Source of the DNA: Allolobophora icterica
Taxonomy: Eukaryota > Annelida > Clitellata > Crassiclitellata > Lumbricidae
Direction of reading: 5' to 3'
Assembly (NCBI GenBank): GCA_963556255.1
Contig: OY744604.1
Coordinates: forward strand, 73,960,736-74,024,735
Length of the DNA stretch: 64,000 nucleotides
Shown here: positions 1 to 10,170 of the stretch, piece after piece
How the letters are laid out: each line of letters begins with the position of its first letter
Numbering within the stretch: the first letter of the stretch is position 1
Position numbers and translations under genes: made by a program
The notes under the pieces: model-generated
What the model was told of the DNA's origin: nothing
Seen by the model: the letters and a program-made list of their open reading frames with translations, nothing else
Database searches by the model: none

Positions 1-660
1 AGCCAGAGAATACAGCCAGTGATTCGTCAGTCGAGTTATGTAATATGACAAAAGGCTGCAACTTCTAGATCCTGTGGAGAATGAAAGTCGTCGTCGGTCG
101 CTTGCTACTTCAATGGCGTGCGCGAAATTTTTTAAATGTAATGATTTTTCAGTTGAATCGACTAAATAACACACTCCGAGAGTCGAATTGCACAGATTTT
201 GGGTTAATATAATGCAAATTCATGATCGGTTGTTCGATCGAATTGTAGTAGTAGGCCTAATGCAACAAGCTGTAAATTGATTATCATCCCCAACAGTTCA
301 AATGATATCGATAATTGCGGTTAAGTCATGACGAAGTGCTAAGGTCTTTACCGGTGTGACTTGTGCTGAACATGGAGCAGAATTATTATAGTAACAATCA
401 CTCGTTATGTCTCCAAATGACAGAATATTCGACTTGTGTGATGCAGTTAGACGATAACAGTTCGGTGAATTTGTGGAAACGTTGTTAGTGGCTATCTATT
501 GATGAAAGCTTGTGTTTTGAAAGACAGTTGACTTTCATCGAAGTCAGGTCACCTGAAGAAGCAGTGCAGCTGTTCGTTTGTGGAGGCGATTTGGAAGACT
601 ATGCGTACGACAGCCCCAGTACAACCTATGTGCTCTAAATAAGTCACTGCGCAGGTTGCA

Positions 661-678
661 GCAGAGAGAGAGGAGAGA

Positions 679-713
<35 letters not shown>

Positions 714-742
714 CAGGAGAGAGAGAGAGAGAGAGAGAGAGC

Positions 743-808
<66 letters not shown>

Positions 809-838
809 AGGAGAGAGAGAGAGAACAGGAGAGAGAGT
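661..838. repeat. (GA)n microsatellite
   Basis: A nearly pure AG dinucleotide tract of about 175 bp, interrupted by a few CAG and GGAG steps, sits inside duplicated unit 1. It is absent from units 2 and 3. Open frames across it (Arg-Glu or Ser-Leu polymers) are artefacts of the repeat. Confidence 0.95.
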
Positions 839-1281
839 TAGCTTAAAGTCAATGTAAACTAACGTAATGTAGTCAATGCTGATACACAATACAATACAAC
901 TGTATTTTGATATTGCCCTCCTTACAAAGTTAGAAGTATCCTACAAATGCGTAGGCTTAAGAAATAATCTACGATGTCTGGTTTATTTGACAGTTAAAAT
1001 ATTACTTCTGAAGTTACATTCTCGACCAAAAATTGAAGAACGTAGTTTCTGTTTAGACCAGCCTTTTACCCTCACTATCCGCTCTACTGTGTTGGCAACT
1101 GCAATCCTTGTTTACAGTCTTTCTGTTACTGAGTGCGCCTGGCTCAAATGGTTCTCGTTGTTTTGCCCTGCTGATCTTTCTACCTTTTATCAGGAAAGTA
1201 AGTTATTTCTTGCAATATAAAGCCACCTCTCCACTGACCTGTCATAATACGCGAAGCCAGTGCTACAGATTTTCTCAGTAC

Positions 1282-1690
1282 CAGTGGCATCACTAGGATT
1301 ATTGTCACCCAGTGCGGTAAGTACATTAGTACAAAATACATAACTAAGGATACTGTATGGTCTGGCAAGGGACTAATGAAGGAGGTCCATGGGGTGACAC
1401 CATTGTCACCCCATGGACCTCCTTCATTAGTCCCTTGCCAGACCATACAGTATCCTTAGTTATGTATTTTGTACTAATGTTACTGGTAAATCGTAATTCC
1501 GGTATATCACTCAATGTAATAGTAATAGTAGTGACATAAACGACTAGCAGAATTAAAAATTACAAATGCATATTTTTATTTCATTTTTTATTTTCATCAT
1601 TTGCCATTAGTCATTTTGTCATCTTGGTGTCACCCTCTATGAAGGTGTCACCCGGTGTGACCCGCACCCCCCCCCTCAGTGACGCCACTG
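1282..1690. mobile_element. hAT-like MITE with long internal palindrome
   Basis: The element begins CAGTGGCATCACT and ends with the inverse AGTGACGCCACTG, a typical short hAT-type terminal repeat. Flanking 8-mers CTCAGTAC and CTCATTAA could be a diverged target duplication. The empty site survives in duplicated unit 3 near 58380-58400, where CAGTAC runs directly into ATACAG, so this copy inserted after the duplication. Inside are two perfect 76-bp inverted arms (1323-1398 and 1405-1480). No transposase is encoded. Confidence 0.75.
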
Positions 1691-1732
1691 CTCATTAAAT
1701 GTTCATACAGTTAAGGAAAGACTTGAAATCAC

Positions 1733-1880
1733 CCGAAACCGAGACTCGCACAAGCCACTCTTGCAGCAGCGCGTGTAAATCCATCATCGCATACGGTTCC
1801 CCATTCTCCATTGTAGTAGATCTCCAGTCGTCCCTCAGTTGCATTGGAAGACAGTGTATTATTCAGCCGTACACTGAATG
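1733..1880 (-). CDS. SRCR domain, N-terminal half-exon (orphan copy, unit 1)
   Basis: This 148-nt exon is read on the minus strand between an acceptor (TTTTAG) and a donor (GTGATT). It encodes the first half of a scavenger receptor cysteine-rich domain: the VRLNNT start, the [20 protein letters not shown] core and the [10 protein letters not shown] end. It begins in phase 1 and ends in phase 2, exactly like the homologous exons at 50554-50701 and 58423-58570. SRCR domains are extracellular ligand-binding modules. The C-terminal half is not in the window. Because a transmembrane exon lies between this exon and the other SRCR exons, it most likely belongs to a second, neighbouring gene copy. 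It keeps the canonical CDD motif that the other two copies have lost. Confidence 0.88.
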
Positions 1881-2445
1881 CTAAAATTTGTACAAGATTA
1901 ATATATTTCTTAGTTCTAATTATTACAGTATCGCAATATCTCTAGTTATATTGCATTACACTATTACTAAGACAAACTTATAACCATAAATATATGTTAC
2001 TACTAGGAGGTCACCCATTAATTATGTCAGCAAAATGGGGGAGGAATGGGGTGTAAAAAGTTTCACAATTCTTGACAACGAGGCAAGTTGACGTCAACAA
2101 TAATTTAATTAAATAGCAACCATAGATTCGGAAAGTCTTCGTGAGTGAACTATTTCTGTATTTGTTTGTCATTTAATAAATGCGATGTTTTCTTCGTTTT
2201 GAATTACCTTGTTTGTTGTTACCAGATTATTGAGAAAATGTGCTGCATAATCTCTTACATGCGAAAATCCTGTTTTCGAAAATCTAATATTTTGAGTTCT
2301 CTTCTGTGAAAAGATATTTGGGTGCGGGGGTAAATTTGTTTTCACTTAATTTTATTACGAGGTCCTTGAATGTTTGAAACTTGTTGAGGGGTCAAGAACT
2401 TCCTAAAAATTTTTGACATAATTAAAGGACGATCCCTAGGTAGCA

Positions 2446-2720
2446 TGAAGAGCTAACATACATTTAAGTGCATGGATGACTACCAACATCTAGCTTATAG
2501 GATAAGTGGATGTACACCAACATTTAGCTTATACGATATGTGGATGACCAGGGTGAGAATTGTCGGGGGTTGGAGGTTCAACTCCCCTAGTCTTTCTTAG
2601 GACCCCATAGTTATGTCTTCATTTCACACCCCAACTCCACATAAATCAAGGTCTAACCCCCTCAGTCTTTTTTCTACAATTCTCATACTGTGGATGACTA
2701 TCAAGATGTAGCTTACAGGA
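2446..2720. repeat. Minisatellite, about 34-bp units
   Basis: Degenerate tandem copies carry a TGGATGACTACCAACATCT core followed by AGCTTATAGGATAAG. Homologous arrays occur in duplicated unit 2 (about 50815-50965) and unit 3 (about 58690-58850), so the array predates the unit duplication. Here it is interrupted by an unrelated insert around 2545-2690. Confidence 0.7.
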
Positions 2721-3519
2721 TACGAAAAATTCATGTACTTCGTCTAGCAGGATATCCATGGTATTCTGCTAGTTTATATGCAGTGAAGAATCATCATTTG
2801 AAAGAGGCTTACTATACCTACAAGGAATCATGAGCCCGAACAATAATATAGTCCTACCTCAAACTGAAACATCCACTAATTCTCTTTGAGGGAAAATACT
2901 GTCGACAAATCACAGCAAATATTTGCCGTAAAAGAGAAACTGCAGAAACTTTCACTGCGAAAATCATCATCTTTTACTGCAGCAGGATAATGAACACTAT
3001 GGCAAGATATACTTCATTTCTTGGTGAGCGACTTCAAGTGAGCAAATCTTCGACATAAAATAAGTTTGACTACAGGAATGTTTCTTGGGGATACAGAGTG
3101 GCTATTCAACGCAGTTGCCAAACACCAGGAGGTCTACACGTGTACCTATTATTCGAAGCGATAATAGACACCATAATAATTATGTAGAGTGATAATTGCT
3201 TGATTTGTGAAGCCTATCCGAACGGCCACTCTCTCAACCAAGTTTCACATAAACTCCTGAACATGTTTACAGTGTCTAATTGTGTGACATCTTATTATTA
3301 TAAACTTTTTAAATCGCGTAAAGTCACACAGAAAAGCGATTCTGAAGCATTAGTAAGTCGCCAGGTGAAGTGCACGTAGATATCCAGATGTTTGAAAGCC
3401 ATTGAGAAATATGTTTTGAGACGTTCTTGACAGAAGAAAAGGAGTTCGAGCAACGAATAATCATTGGTAGTCGGTTCTATTCCCGGTGGCTGCAACATGG
3501 AATGCACGAGAACCCATAA

Positions 3520-5640
3520 CAGTGCTAAATCGAGGCTCAGTCAAAAGACCCATTACCCAAGTTCGCAGACTGCGGGATGGGATGTACGGAGAAACTAGTG
3601 GTAGGAGTGCTTGTTGTGACGGTTTTATAGGTCAGACAGGTTAGTTTAAACCTTATTCTGAATTTGACAGGAAGCCAATGCAGCTGATCGGGCAGAATTA
3701 AGGAGTTTGAACAAAAAGATGCACGTAGCACCAATCGAGCCAGAGAAGTTTGGATGCGTTGAAGCCTGATGACTTGAAGATCTGATAATGCCTGCAAACA
3801 CATAGTTGGCATAATCAAGAAAAGGCTATGGTCTGTGATATGTCTTATGTGACGTATTGCCTTGAAATGGTTTGTTATGTGGGATTAGAATGTGAGAGTA
3901 CTGTCTGTCCAAAGTGACCCCTAGGGTTTTGACAGTCTGAGCATCAGGCGCAAGTGCGAGACATCAAATGTGGAAAGTTTTGGCTCCAATGAATGCACAA
4001 ATCAGGTCTTCATCGTTGACTTCACTCCAACCCTCCGCCGGTACGCAGATGTACAGCGATCACCAGTAGTCTAGCCGAGCTGTGACAAAAGAATGAATAA
4101 GGGTTGCAGTAGCGCAAGAGGTGAGTGAGCGGGCGACAGTACGGAGCTGGCGCAGCTGGCAGTAGCAATCGCGACTGAGAAGATGGATATGAGGAGCGAA
4201 AGTGAGTTTTTGGTCCATTGTGATTGGCAGACCTCACAAGTGAAGATTAAGTGAGGAGCATCAGAAGCAACTAGATCCTACATGGTGAGTCAGCCAAGTG
4301 AGCTAGGTTTTGGATGGTTTGACGACATCCAGGCCTGCAGGGCATCCATTGCTAGGCTCATGACCCGGATAGTCGTGGCGGCACTAGACGCTAGGCTATG
4401 CAGGTAGGCCTGGACATCGTCAACGTACAGCTGGCCGAGGACGGCGTGTGCAACGGGAAGGAGCCAAGATCAGAGGTGTATATGATATAAAAGAGGGGAC
4501 CCAACACGGAACCACGTGACAGGCCGTAGAGGGCAAGGACCCACAGGTAGTTAGTGGGCCCATGGACCACAGAGAGGTAGCGCTCGTTGAGGAAGAGCCC
4601 TGCATTTAAGGAAATTGCCAGACAGACCGATTGATACTTGGAACCGCTTGAAAAGGATTCAGTGTCAAATGTGGCGCTGACGTCAAGCATTGCCAAGAGA
4701 GTAAGCTGCGAGCCATCTATGGCCCCATAGACGGAGTAAGACAAGGAGGCGGAGTAGGAGGATCTCGGTGGAATGGCCTTTCGAAAGCCTGATTGGGTCA
4801 CCGGAAGTAAGTTGCTTACCACGATATAAATAAATAAGTTGACAAGCAGCGATCCTCTCAATAACTTTCGAGACGAAGGAAACGTTTGCAATCGGCCTAA
4901 AGTTAGCTGGATCTGTTGAGTCAAGCCCGTCACGCTTGAGGACGGAGATCAGGATTAACCTTTTTTTCGACGAGGGCAGGATACCATCCTGTATAGACCG
5001 ATTGCAAAGAACTGTGTCTGTAAGGAACAAAAGTAGAACGTACACGAACCTCTGAAGCAGGAATGTCGGCAGAAAGTCGAGTTCGCAGGATTTTGCAACG
5101 GAGGCAGGATGATACGGCGAGGATCAACGCTGGTGACGGCAGACATGGTAGACAGGCTGCAGGTTGTAGGAGGGTTGGCTGAAGGAGGAGAACTAGCGGT
5201 ATCTTCCCGGATGTTGCAGATCTTGGCGGTTGACAAAACTAGGAAGTCGTCAGCCGTGAAAGATACGTCTGAAATGCGATCTGCTCGTCGACGGCCGAGG
5301 ATGGCGTTGAAAGTAGCCATAACCGACTGGGCGGGTAAGCATGTGCAGCGGTCTTAGACTCCCAGTACATCCGCTGCTTCTCCCGGTAGCGCATGCCGCG
5401 AACAAATTGCATGCAGGCGGAGCGGTCAACAGGCGACTTAGTACGTCTGAATAGCCCCTCGAGCCGACGGCCGGGCGTTATGGAAGAATATTGTCGATAA
5501 TGTTGACCATAGATGTTTCGTAGGGTGTGAAGATGTCAACAACCGAGAGGTCAGCCAGGCTTGATGCGTCGGCGATGGTTGAGACGTCGAGTAGCACCGG
5601 GTTAAAGCTTCATGATAGAGGCTCAACGACACCTGCGAAG
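3520..5640 (-). mobile_element. Degenerate LINE (L2/CR1 group), minus strand
   Basis: Read on the minus strand, conceptual fragments in several frames give the inter-domain linker (ADDFLVLSTAKI, about 5250), reverse transcriptase blocks (NFRPIANVSFVSKVIERI at about 4880; SRGSVLGPLFYIIYTSDL at about 4490) and the C-terminal tail (VIRLQRIQTSLARLV and LHWLPVKFRIRFKL, about 3650-3790). Frameshifts and stops separate the blocks and no endonuclease domain is visible here, so this is a dead, 5'-truncated copy. Its left end lies close to the end of duplicated unit 1. Confidence 0.85.
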
Positions 5641-5734
5641 CTGGGCTAGCAGGTCCGCGTGTAACTCATACAGGACCCATAAGAACTGTTCTTGCTGGAC
5701 CTACTTTTGAAGCTGTCTCCCTTTGTCTGTGACC

Positions 5735-5806
5735 TCTGCTCAGTCGCTTGTGTTATTTCGTTCTCACCTTAAAACGTACCTCTTTCAAATTGCTTATCCA
5801 CCATAG
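5735..5806 (+). mobile_element. LINE 3' coding remnant, plus strand
   Basis: A short frame encodes a SLVLFRSHLKTYLFQIA-like end followed by a stop. This is the usual last segment of L2/CR1-group LINE proteins. The orientation is opposite to both neighbouring LINE relics, so it is a separate insertion scrap. Confidence 0.6.
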
Positions 5807-5879
5807 GCTGCCTTTCTTTCTTACGGACTGATATTCTCAATATTGACCTAATTACGGCTTGGTTTTGGTGTGCCATTGG

Positions 5880-6646
5880 TTGATGCATTGCGCATTAGAC
5901 AACGACGTAAAAGAAGTTACTAATTATAATCACAATACCATACGACCACCACTTGGGACCCGTATAAAGCCGGACGTTACCTTAGGAACTGGGGTAACAA
6001 CAGCTCGTTTCCAAGAGGCTGGTGGTTTGCCTTGGCTGACAGATTTGTTATATGGGACACAATAGCTGCAAGTTCAAGAGCAGTTACGAAAGACCCAGTA
6101 AGGATTATTGTCGATTCCTGGTGACGTTCGTTTGTATTTGACAAGAAGTTTTCTATTTCAAATTCCTGCAGAACCTTATCAAGACTTGTTAACAGTAGTT
6201 TAGATACCGGTAACTGATCACTAATTACAGTAGTACGCTAGTTGGAATCAGTGTGGAATCATTGGCGATGTTAGCAAAGTGAAAATTAACAGAATCCGAT
6301 TCGCTCAGAGTTATGGTGGTAATTGCGGATTTTGCAAGTTTAATAAGTTTCCACAACTCGGAGGCTTTAATATATTTGCATTCACTTAAGATTTTGGATC
6401 GATTTCCGGAAATCAGTAGGCCTAAGCCTATTTTAGTACTACAGATGTTTGAGCCTGGTTCAACCTTCCGTGCATCATCATCCGATTCCTTCTTCTCGGT
6501 AAACTTTTGACAAGAGGAGTAATATATGAAGGAGTATTGCACAATAACCGTAATACTTTCCGCTTAAAGATGTAAGTGTTAATGTGTCAATGCACAACAT
6601 GGATAAAATGAAGATAGACTTGCTTTACACCATGGTTGTTCAGAAG
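5880..6646 (-). mobile_element. LINE relic, linker and RT start (left half of split LINE)
   Basis: Minus-strand frames encode a linker (SELWKLIKLAKS and VNFHFANIANDS, about 6260-6440) and the beginning of a reverse transcriptase (NKSVSQGKPPASWKRAVVTPV, about 5980-6060). The LTR retrotransposon at 6652-14118 follows, and the endonuclease portion of what is probably the same LINE resumes beyond it at 14124-14380. The copy is degenerate. Confidence 0.7.
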
Positions 6647-6651
6647 GTGGT

Positions 6652-7464
6652 TGTCGCGTGAGGAAGTCGACGCCAACGACGAAAGAGCTTCATCATCATG
6701 ATATAGCCGTCGTTGGCGGTCGAGATGGAATGATGACGGACATAAGCCAGTCAACGCTTGAACAACGACAGATTCAGCCAGGCCGGGAGGTAACCAAACA
6801 CCGCTCGACTGAGCTGTAATATGACTCCGCTCGGGCCGCTGGTGAAACCCGAGACGAGGCAGAACCGCATCTGGGCGGTTCGGTCGGGCGAAGCGACGAG
6901 AGACGGGGGAGATGCCGGGGGGGAGGCAGGTCCCCGACGGCTAACGGCGTAGCGACGATCGGCGAACCCCGATCTCAAGGGAGTAACCCGAAACCAGGAT
7001 GACACTGATGAGGCGTGGGGAGGGTCGAACAATGGACGTTGCGAAGGACCTACATAAGGGAGGGTAAATGTTACTACGGGACTTATACTACTGGCTTGCA
7101 CGACGTGTGGACGGGTCGAGAGATCAACATCGAACGGGGACGAACAGCGACGGCAACAGAGTAAAGTCCGTCAGATTCAGAGACTGACGAGTAGAACGAT
7201 CTGTTGTTAAGCCTTGCGAGGCAGTACTTGAGATAGCCCTAAGTTATATCTAAACGAGTTAATGCTACGTGGAAGTTTCCGTAAAAGTTAATGTATATAT
7301 TTGTTTATTAATTAAATACTTTTATTAATCAAACAAAGTTCGTCGTGAGTCTTCTGTAGAAAAGTTAGGCAGCTTTAATTAAAAGTGCAAGTAAAAGAAC
7401 ATAGCGAGTCGAGGGTCGACATCACCACACAACAATCACACGACGGTGACCTTCGATCGCGACA
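6652..7464 (+). repeat. 5' LTR of Gmr1-like element
   Basis: An 813-bp direct repeat of 13308-14118. It starts TGTCGCGTGAGG and ends TTCGATCGCGACA; the terminal hexamers TGTCGC and GCGACA are exact inverted repeats. Its 3' part is AT-rich (about 7280-7380) and includes AATTAAA-type sequences that could serve 3' processing. It carries the element's promoter by family analogy; no TATA box is called. Confidence 0.95.
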
Positions 7465-7482
7465 TTGGCGCAGTCGACAGGA
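7465..7482 (+). promoter_or_regulatory. Putative primer-binding site
   Basis: The sequence TTGGCGCAGTCGACAGG directly follows the 5' LTR. A TGG start immediately downstream of the CA terminus is the normal place and form for a tRNA primer-binding site in Ty3/gypsy elements. The tRNA species was not assigned. Confidence 0.6.
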
Positions 7483-7767
7483 TTTTAAACTGAGGACGTC
7501 ACGACTAGCAGCGGAACCGGAAACGGAAGAGAGGAATCTCAACAGATCGGGACCAGCGGCGAATACAACCCTTCGCAACTGGAGAAATCGAGTGCCGGAC
7601 TCCGAAGACGAAGGACTCGAAGCGACCGACAGCAACAGGCAAGGACGAGGAACAAGAGCGCCAACGGACGACCGACCATCGCTAGCAACGACGGACGGGA
7701 GTGGCAACGGAGGACAGCGGATCAGCCAAGATATCAAAAGACGGAGCACGCTCGACGTATTCAGAGG

Positions 7768-7974
7768 GTAAGTCCTTACTGGTAGTCGTGGTAATCTGTG
7801 ATAGTGCGGTTGAGGTCTGGATGAGGATTGGTGTGCGAATAGCCGAGGCTTTTGCGTAGCTCCTTTTTGCTCAGTTCTGTTCTTGTTGTATTTTGGTAGA
7901 ATTTTAGGACATTGTTTTCTTTGATTTCTGACCAGCGGTGACTCTCCTCTAACTTACTTACCTTTTTCTATTAG
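7768..7974 (+). other. Possible leader intron of the LTR element
   Basis: A strong donor (AGAGG followed by GTAAGT) and an acceptor preceded by a pyrimidine-rich stretch (CCTTTTTCTATTAG) bracket 207 nt between the 5' LTR and the gag start at 7993. A short frame (7385-7771) ends just past the donor. Splicing would remove most of the leader; it would not put that short frame in phase with gag. Prediction only. Confidence 0.35.
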
Positions 7975-7992
7975 TGAGCGGACTGTTGGAAG

Positions 7993-10170
7993 ATGGATAA
8001 GTTGTCGGTGGGGAAAAGAGTGAAGGTGCAAAACATGCCCCATCACAGACTAGTCGCATATCTAACAAAGATGGGACTAGGAGAGGAGGAATTGGAATCC
8101 ATGAGTATGGACCAGCTCCGAGAGGCTAGTGCTGAAATAATTGTTTCTGGACGAGAGACTCCGCCAGAAGTAAGTGAGGAAGTAAGCACAGGTAGCCTAG
8201 AAGGCAGTATTAGCTCGGCAGTGCAACTGCAATTGGTCGAGTTAAAACGATTAAGATACGAGAGAGAGGAAGCGCAGAGAGCGGAGAGGAGAAAGGAAGA
8301 GAAGGAGGAAAGGCAGAGAAGGATCGAAGAAGAGAGAGAGAGGAGACTAGAAGAGAAAGAAGAAAGGCTGAGGAGAGAAGCGAAAGAGGAAGCGGAAAGA
8401 TTGAGGAAAGAAGAAAAGGAGGAAGCAGAGAGACTCAGATTGCTTGAGGAGAAGCAGGCTGAGAAGCTCAGGCTGCTTGAGGAGAAGCAGAGGAGAGAAG
8501 AGAAAGAGGAAGCCGAAAAGCTCAGGCTGCTTGAGGAGAAGCAGAGGAGAGAAGAAAAGGAGGAAGCAGAGAGACTCAGATTGCTTGAGGAGAAGCAGGC
8601 TGAGAAGCTCAGGCTGCTTGAGGAGAAGCAGAGAAGGGAAGAGAAAGAGGAAGCAGAGAAATTAAGGCTTCAGGAGGAGAAGCGGAGGAGAGAAGAAAAG
8701 GAGGAGGCAGAGAAGAGGGAGAAGGAAGTCCGTGAGGAAAGAGAAGCGGAGAGGAGACTCAGAGATGAAAGGGATTACAATTTAAGACATTCGGTCGTAG
8801 GACGAATGAAAACTTACAGCGAAAGCTTGCGTGGACTCCTACCTAGATTCCCAAGCGACCACGCACAAATCCCTGGCTTTTTCGTGCATTGCGAAAGATT
8901 ATTCGACTCGTGCGCTGTCCCGGACGACCTTCGTAGTAGATTACTCTTGACCTGTCTAGACAACCAGGCCAGAGCATTGACGGCCAGGCTCACACAAGAG
9001 GAACTCGACAATTATGGCAGACTAAAGGCTTTCTTGTTGAAAGAGTTCAAAGTGAGCGCGGTCTCACTACGAGAGCGATTTATGAACGCCAAAAAGGCGG
9101 CAGATGAATCGTACACCACATTAGCTTCAAGACTGCATAATTTACTCTTGTACTACTTGCAAGATCGCAAGGCAATAACGTTTGATGACGTAACGAGCCT
9201 TTTGATCGCCGACAAAATGAAGGAAATGTTGCCCAGAGGATGCTTAAACTTCATCCTCAGTCAAGAACAGCAGAATTGGTTGGGGCACAAAGACTTGGCT
9301 GCAGCGGCTGACACTTACGCCGCCACTCACCCTTGGGAACATGACTATACAAAACATAGTCCAGGCACGGGAAAGACGGAGTCACGCTACGCGAAAGCAC
9401 CAGCGCCTCCACAGACGACAGATAAACAGACGGACAAATGGACTGACCGATCAGGAGGGACACAGACAAATAACAGGACCGACGGACGTCCAACCTCCGA
9501 AAAGATTAGAAGGCGAGGCCTTTGTTTTCTGTGCTTAGCTCCAGATCACAGGGCTAGCGCGTGCTTGAAGAACAAGCAAACCAAGAGTAAACAGGTGAGC
9601 GCGTGTGCGGTCCAGCCAACCGTGACCAAAGCTCTAGACGGACAGATAGGCGGTCAACGCGAGGCGCGACAAGACGGACCATCATGGATCCAGGAGATAG
9701 ACCAGCATGTATTGCCGACAAACCCGGCATGCATTGACGTGGAGGAGACGTATGCGAGAGAGTACCTGAAAGTGTACATAGCAGGTCTCCCTGTGATCTC
9801 ATCTCTAATCGACAGCGGGGCCGAGTATAACTGCGCACGTGCTGATTTAATCAGGCCGCTCAACCTGCCCGTGGTTAAACAAATAGAGGTGAAAGGACTT
9901 AACGGTCAAGCGATGAACGTGGACGTGGTTCGGCTGAGACTAAAAGGAGCTCAGACCGACGAGGTAAAGGAGGGGGAGGTAAACTACGCCCCCGATGTGC
10001 GGATTTGGGCAGCGCTCATTGAAGAGCTTAATGAGCCGCTAATAATCACGCCCACCACAGCCGACTTGCTGCGGGAGACAGCGCTATACTCGAGACACGC
10101 GGTCAGCACACCTGAAATCGCTCAAATTTCAGAAGTGCAGGCGGCCATAGGTACAGAGACGAGGGAGTAA
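7993..10170 (+). CDS. Gag-protease polyprotein of Gmr1-like element
   Basis: A 725-residue frame. Residues about 85-255 form a very long charged coiled coil of repeating EEKEEAERLRLLEEKQ-type units. Residues about 265-460 match a gypsy-type capsid region (YTTLASRLHNLLLYY, LIADKMKEMLP, NWLGHKDLAAAADTY). A CCHC zinc knuckle follows (CFLCLAPDHRASAC, about residue 513). Near the C-terminus, SLIDSGAEYNCA carries the aspartic-protease DSGA motif (about residue 604). Gag packages element RNA and the protease matures the polyprotein. The frame stops at a TAA (10168-10170), but the same frame stays open afterwards into the integrase region. The stop is therefore either a natural gag/pol boundary needing readthrough or a mutation. 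The ATG was chosen as the first in frame after the predicted acceptor at 7974. Confidence 0.88.
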   Translation: MDKLSVGKRVKVQNMPHHRLVAYLTKMGLGEEELESMSMDQLREASAEIIVSGRETPPEVSEEVSTGSLEGSISSAVQLQLVELKRLRYEREEAQRAERRKEEKEERQRRIEEERERRLEEKEERLRREAKEEAERLRKEEKEEAERLRLLEEKQAEKLRLLEEKQRREEKEEAEKLRLLEEKQRREEKEEAERLRLLEEKQAEKLRLLEEKQRREEKEEAEKLRLQEEKRRREEKEEAEKREKEVREEREAERRLRDERDYNLRHSVVGRMKTYSESLRGLLPRFPSDHAQIPGFFVHCERLFDSCAVPDDLRSRLLLTCLDNQARALTARLTQEELDNYGRLKAFLLKEFKVSAVSLRERFMNAKKAADESYTTLASRLHNLLLYYLQDRKAITFDDVTSLLIADKMKEMLPRGCLNFILSQEQQNWLGHKDLAAAADTYAATHPWEHDYTKHSPGTGKTESRYAKAPAPPQTTDKQTDKWTDRSGGTQTNNRTDGRPTSEKIRRRGLCFLCLAPDHRASACLKNKQTKSKQVSACAVQPTVTKALDGQIGGQREARQDGPSWIQEIDQHVLPTNPACIDVEETYAREYLKVYIAGLPVISSLIDSGAEYNCARADLIRPLNLPVVKQIEVKGLNGQAMNVDVVRLRLKGAQTDEVKEGEVNYAPDVRIWAALIEELNEPLIITPTTADLLRETALYSRHAVSTPEIAQISEVQAAIGTETRE
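8420..8730 (+). repeat. Tandem repeat coding for the Gag coiled coil
   Basis: Imperfect tandem copies based on CTGCTTGAGGAGAAGCAG and GAGAAGCTCAGG, in units of roughly 30-90 bp, encode LRLLEEKQ and REEKEEAE heptad-like blocks. The unit pattern suggests slippage or unequal exchange that varies coiled-coil length while keeping frame. Confidence 0.75.

Larger units (their letters stand above)
1..3290. repeat. Duplicated intron unit, copy 1
   Basis: Long stretches of this region recur at 46690-51570 (copy 2) and 55105-59700 (copy 3). The shared blocks include GATTCGTCAGTCGAGTTAT near the start, ACCGGTGT-ACTTG-GATGAACA near 350, an SRCR half-exon, a short minisatellite and a block around 3060-3280. 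The copies are diverged by substitutions and by element insertions unique to each. The simplest reading is tandem duplication of an SRCR half-exon together with its flanking introns. In copies 2 and 3 the partner SRCR exon lies about 290 bp (before insertions) beyond the sequence matching position 20 here, so in copy 1 it should fall just off the left edge. Confidence 0.8.

Noticed and set aside
578..889. Long Arg/Glu- and Ser/Leu-rich open frames on both strands
   Set aside because: They are translations of the GA dinucleotide tract and have no splice signals or homologous frames in units 2 and 3.
1180..1539. Two near-identical small proteins starting MVWQGTNEGG on opposite strands
   Set aside because: They are the two arms of the perfect palindrome read in each direction.
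7385..7771. 128-codon frame crossing the LTR/leader junction
   Set aside because: It starts inside the LTR and is low-complexity; if the predicted leader intron is removed it does not join gag in frame.
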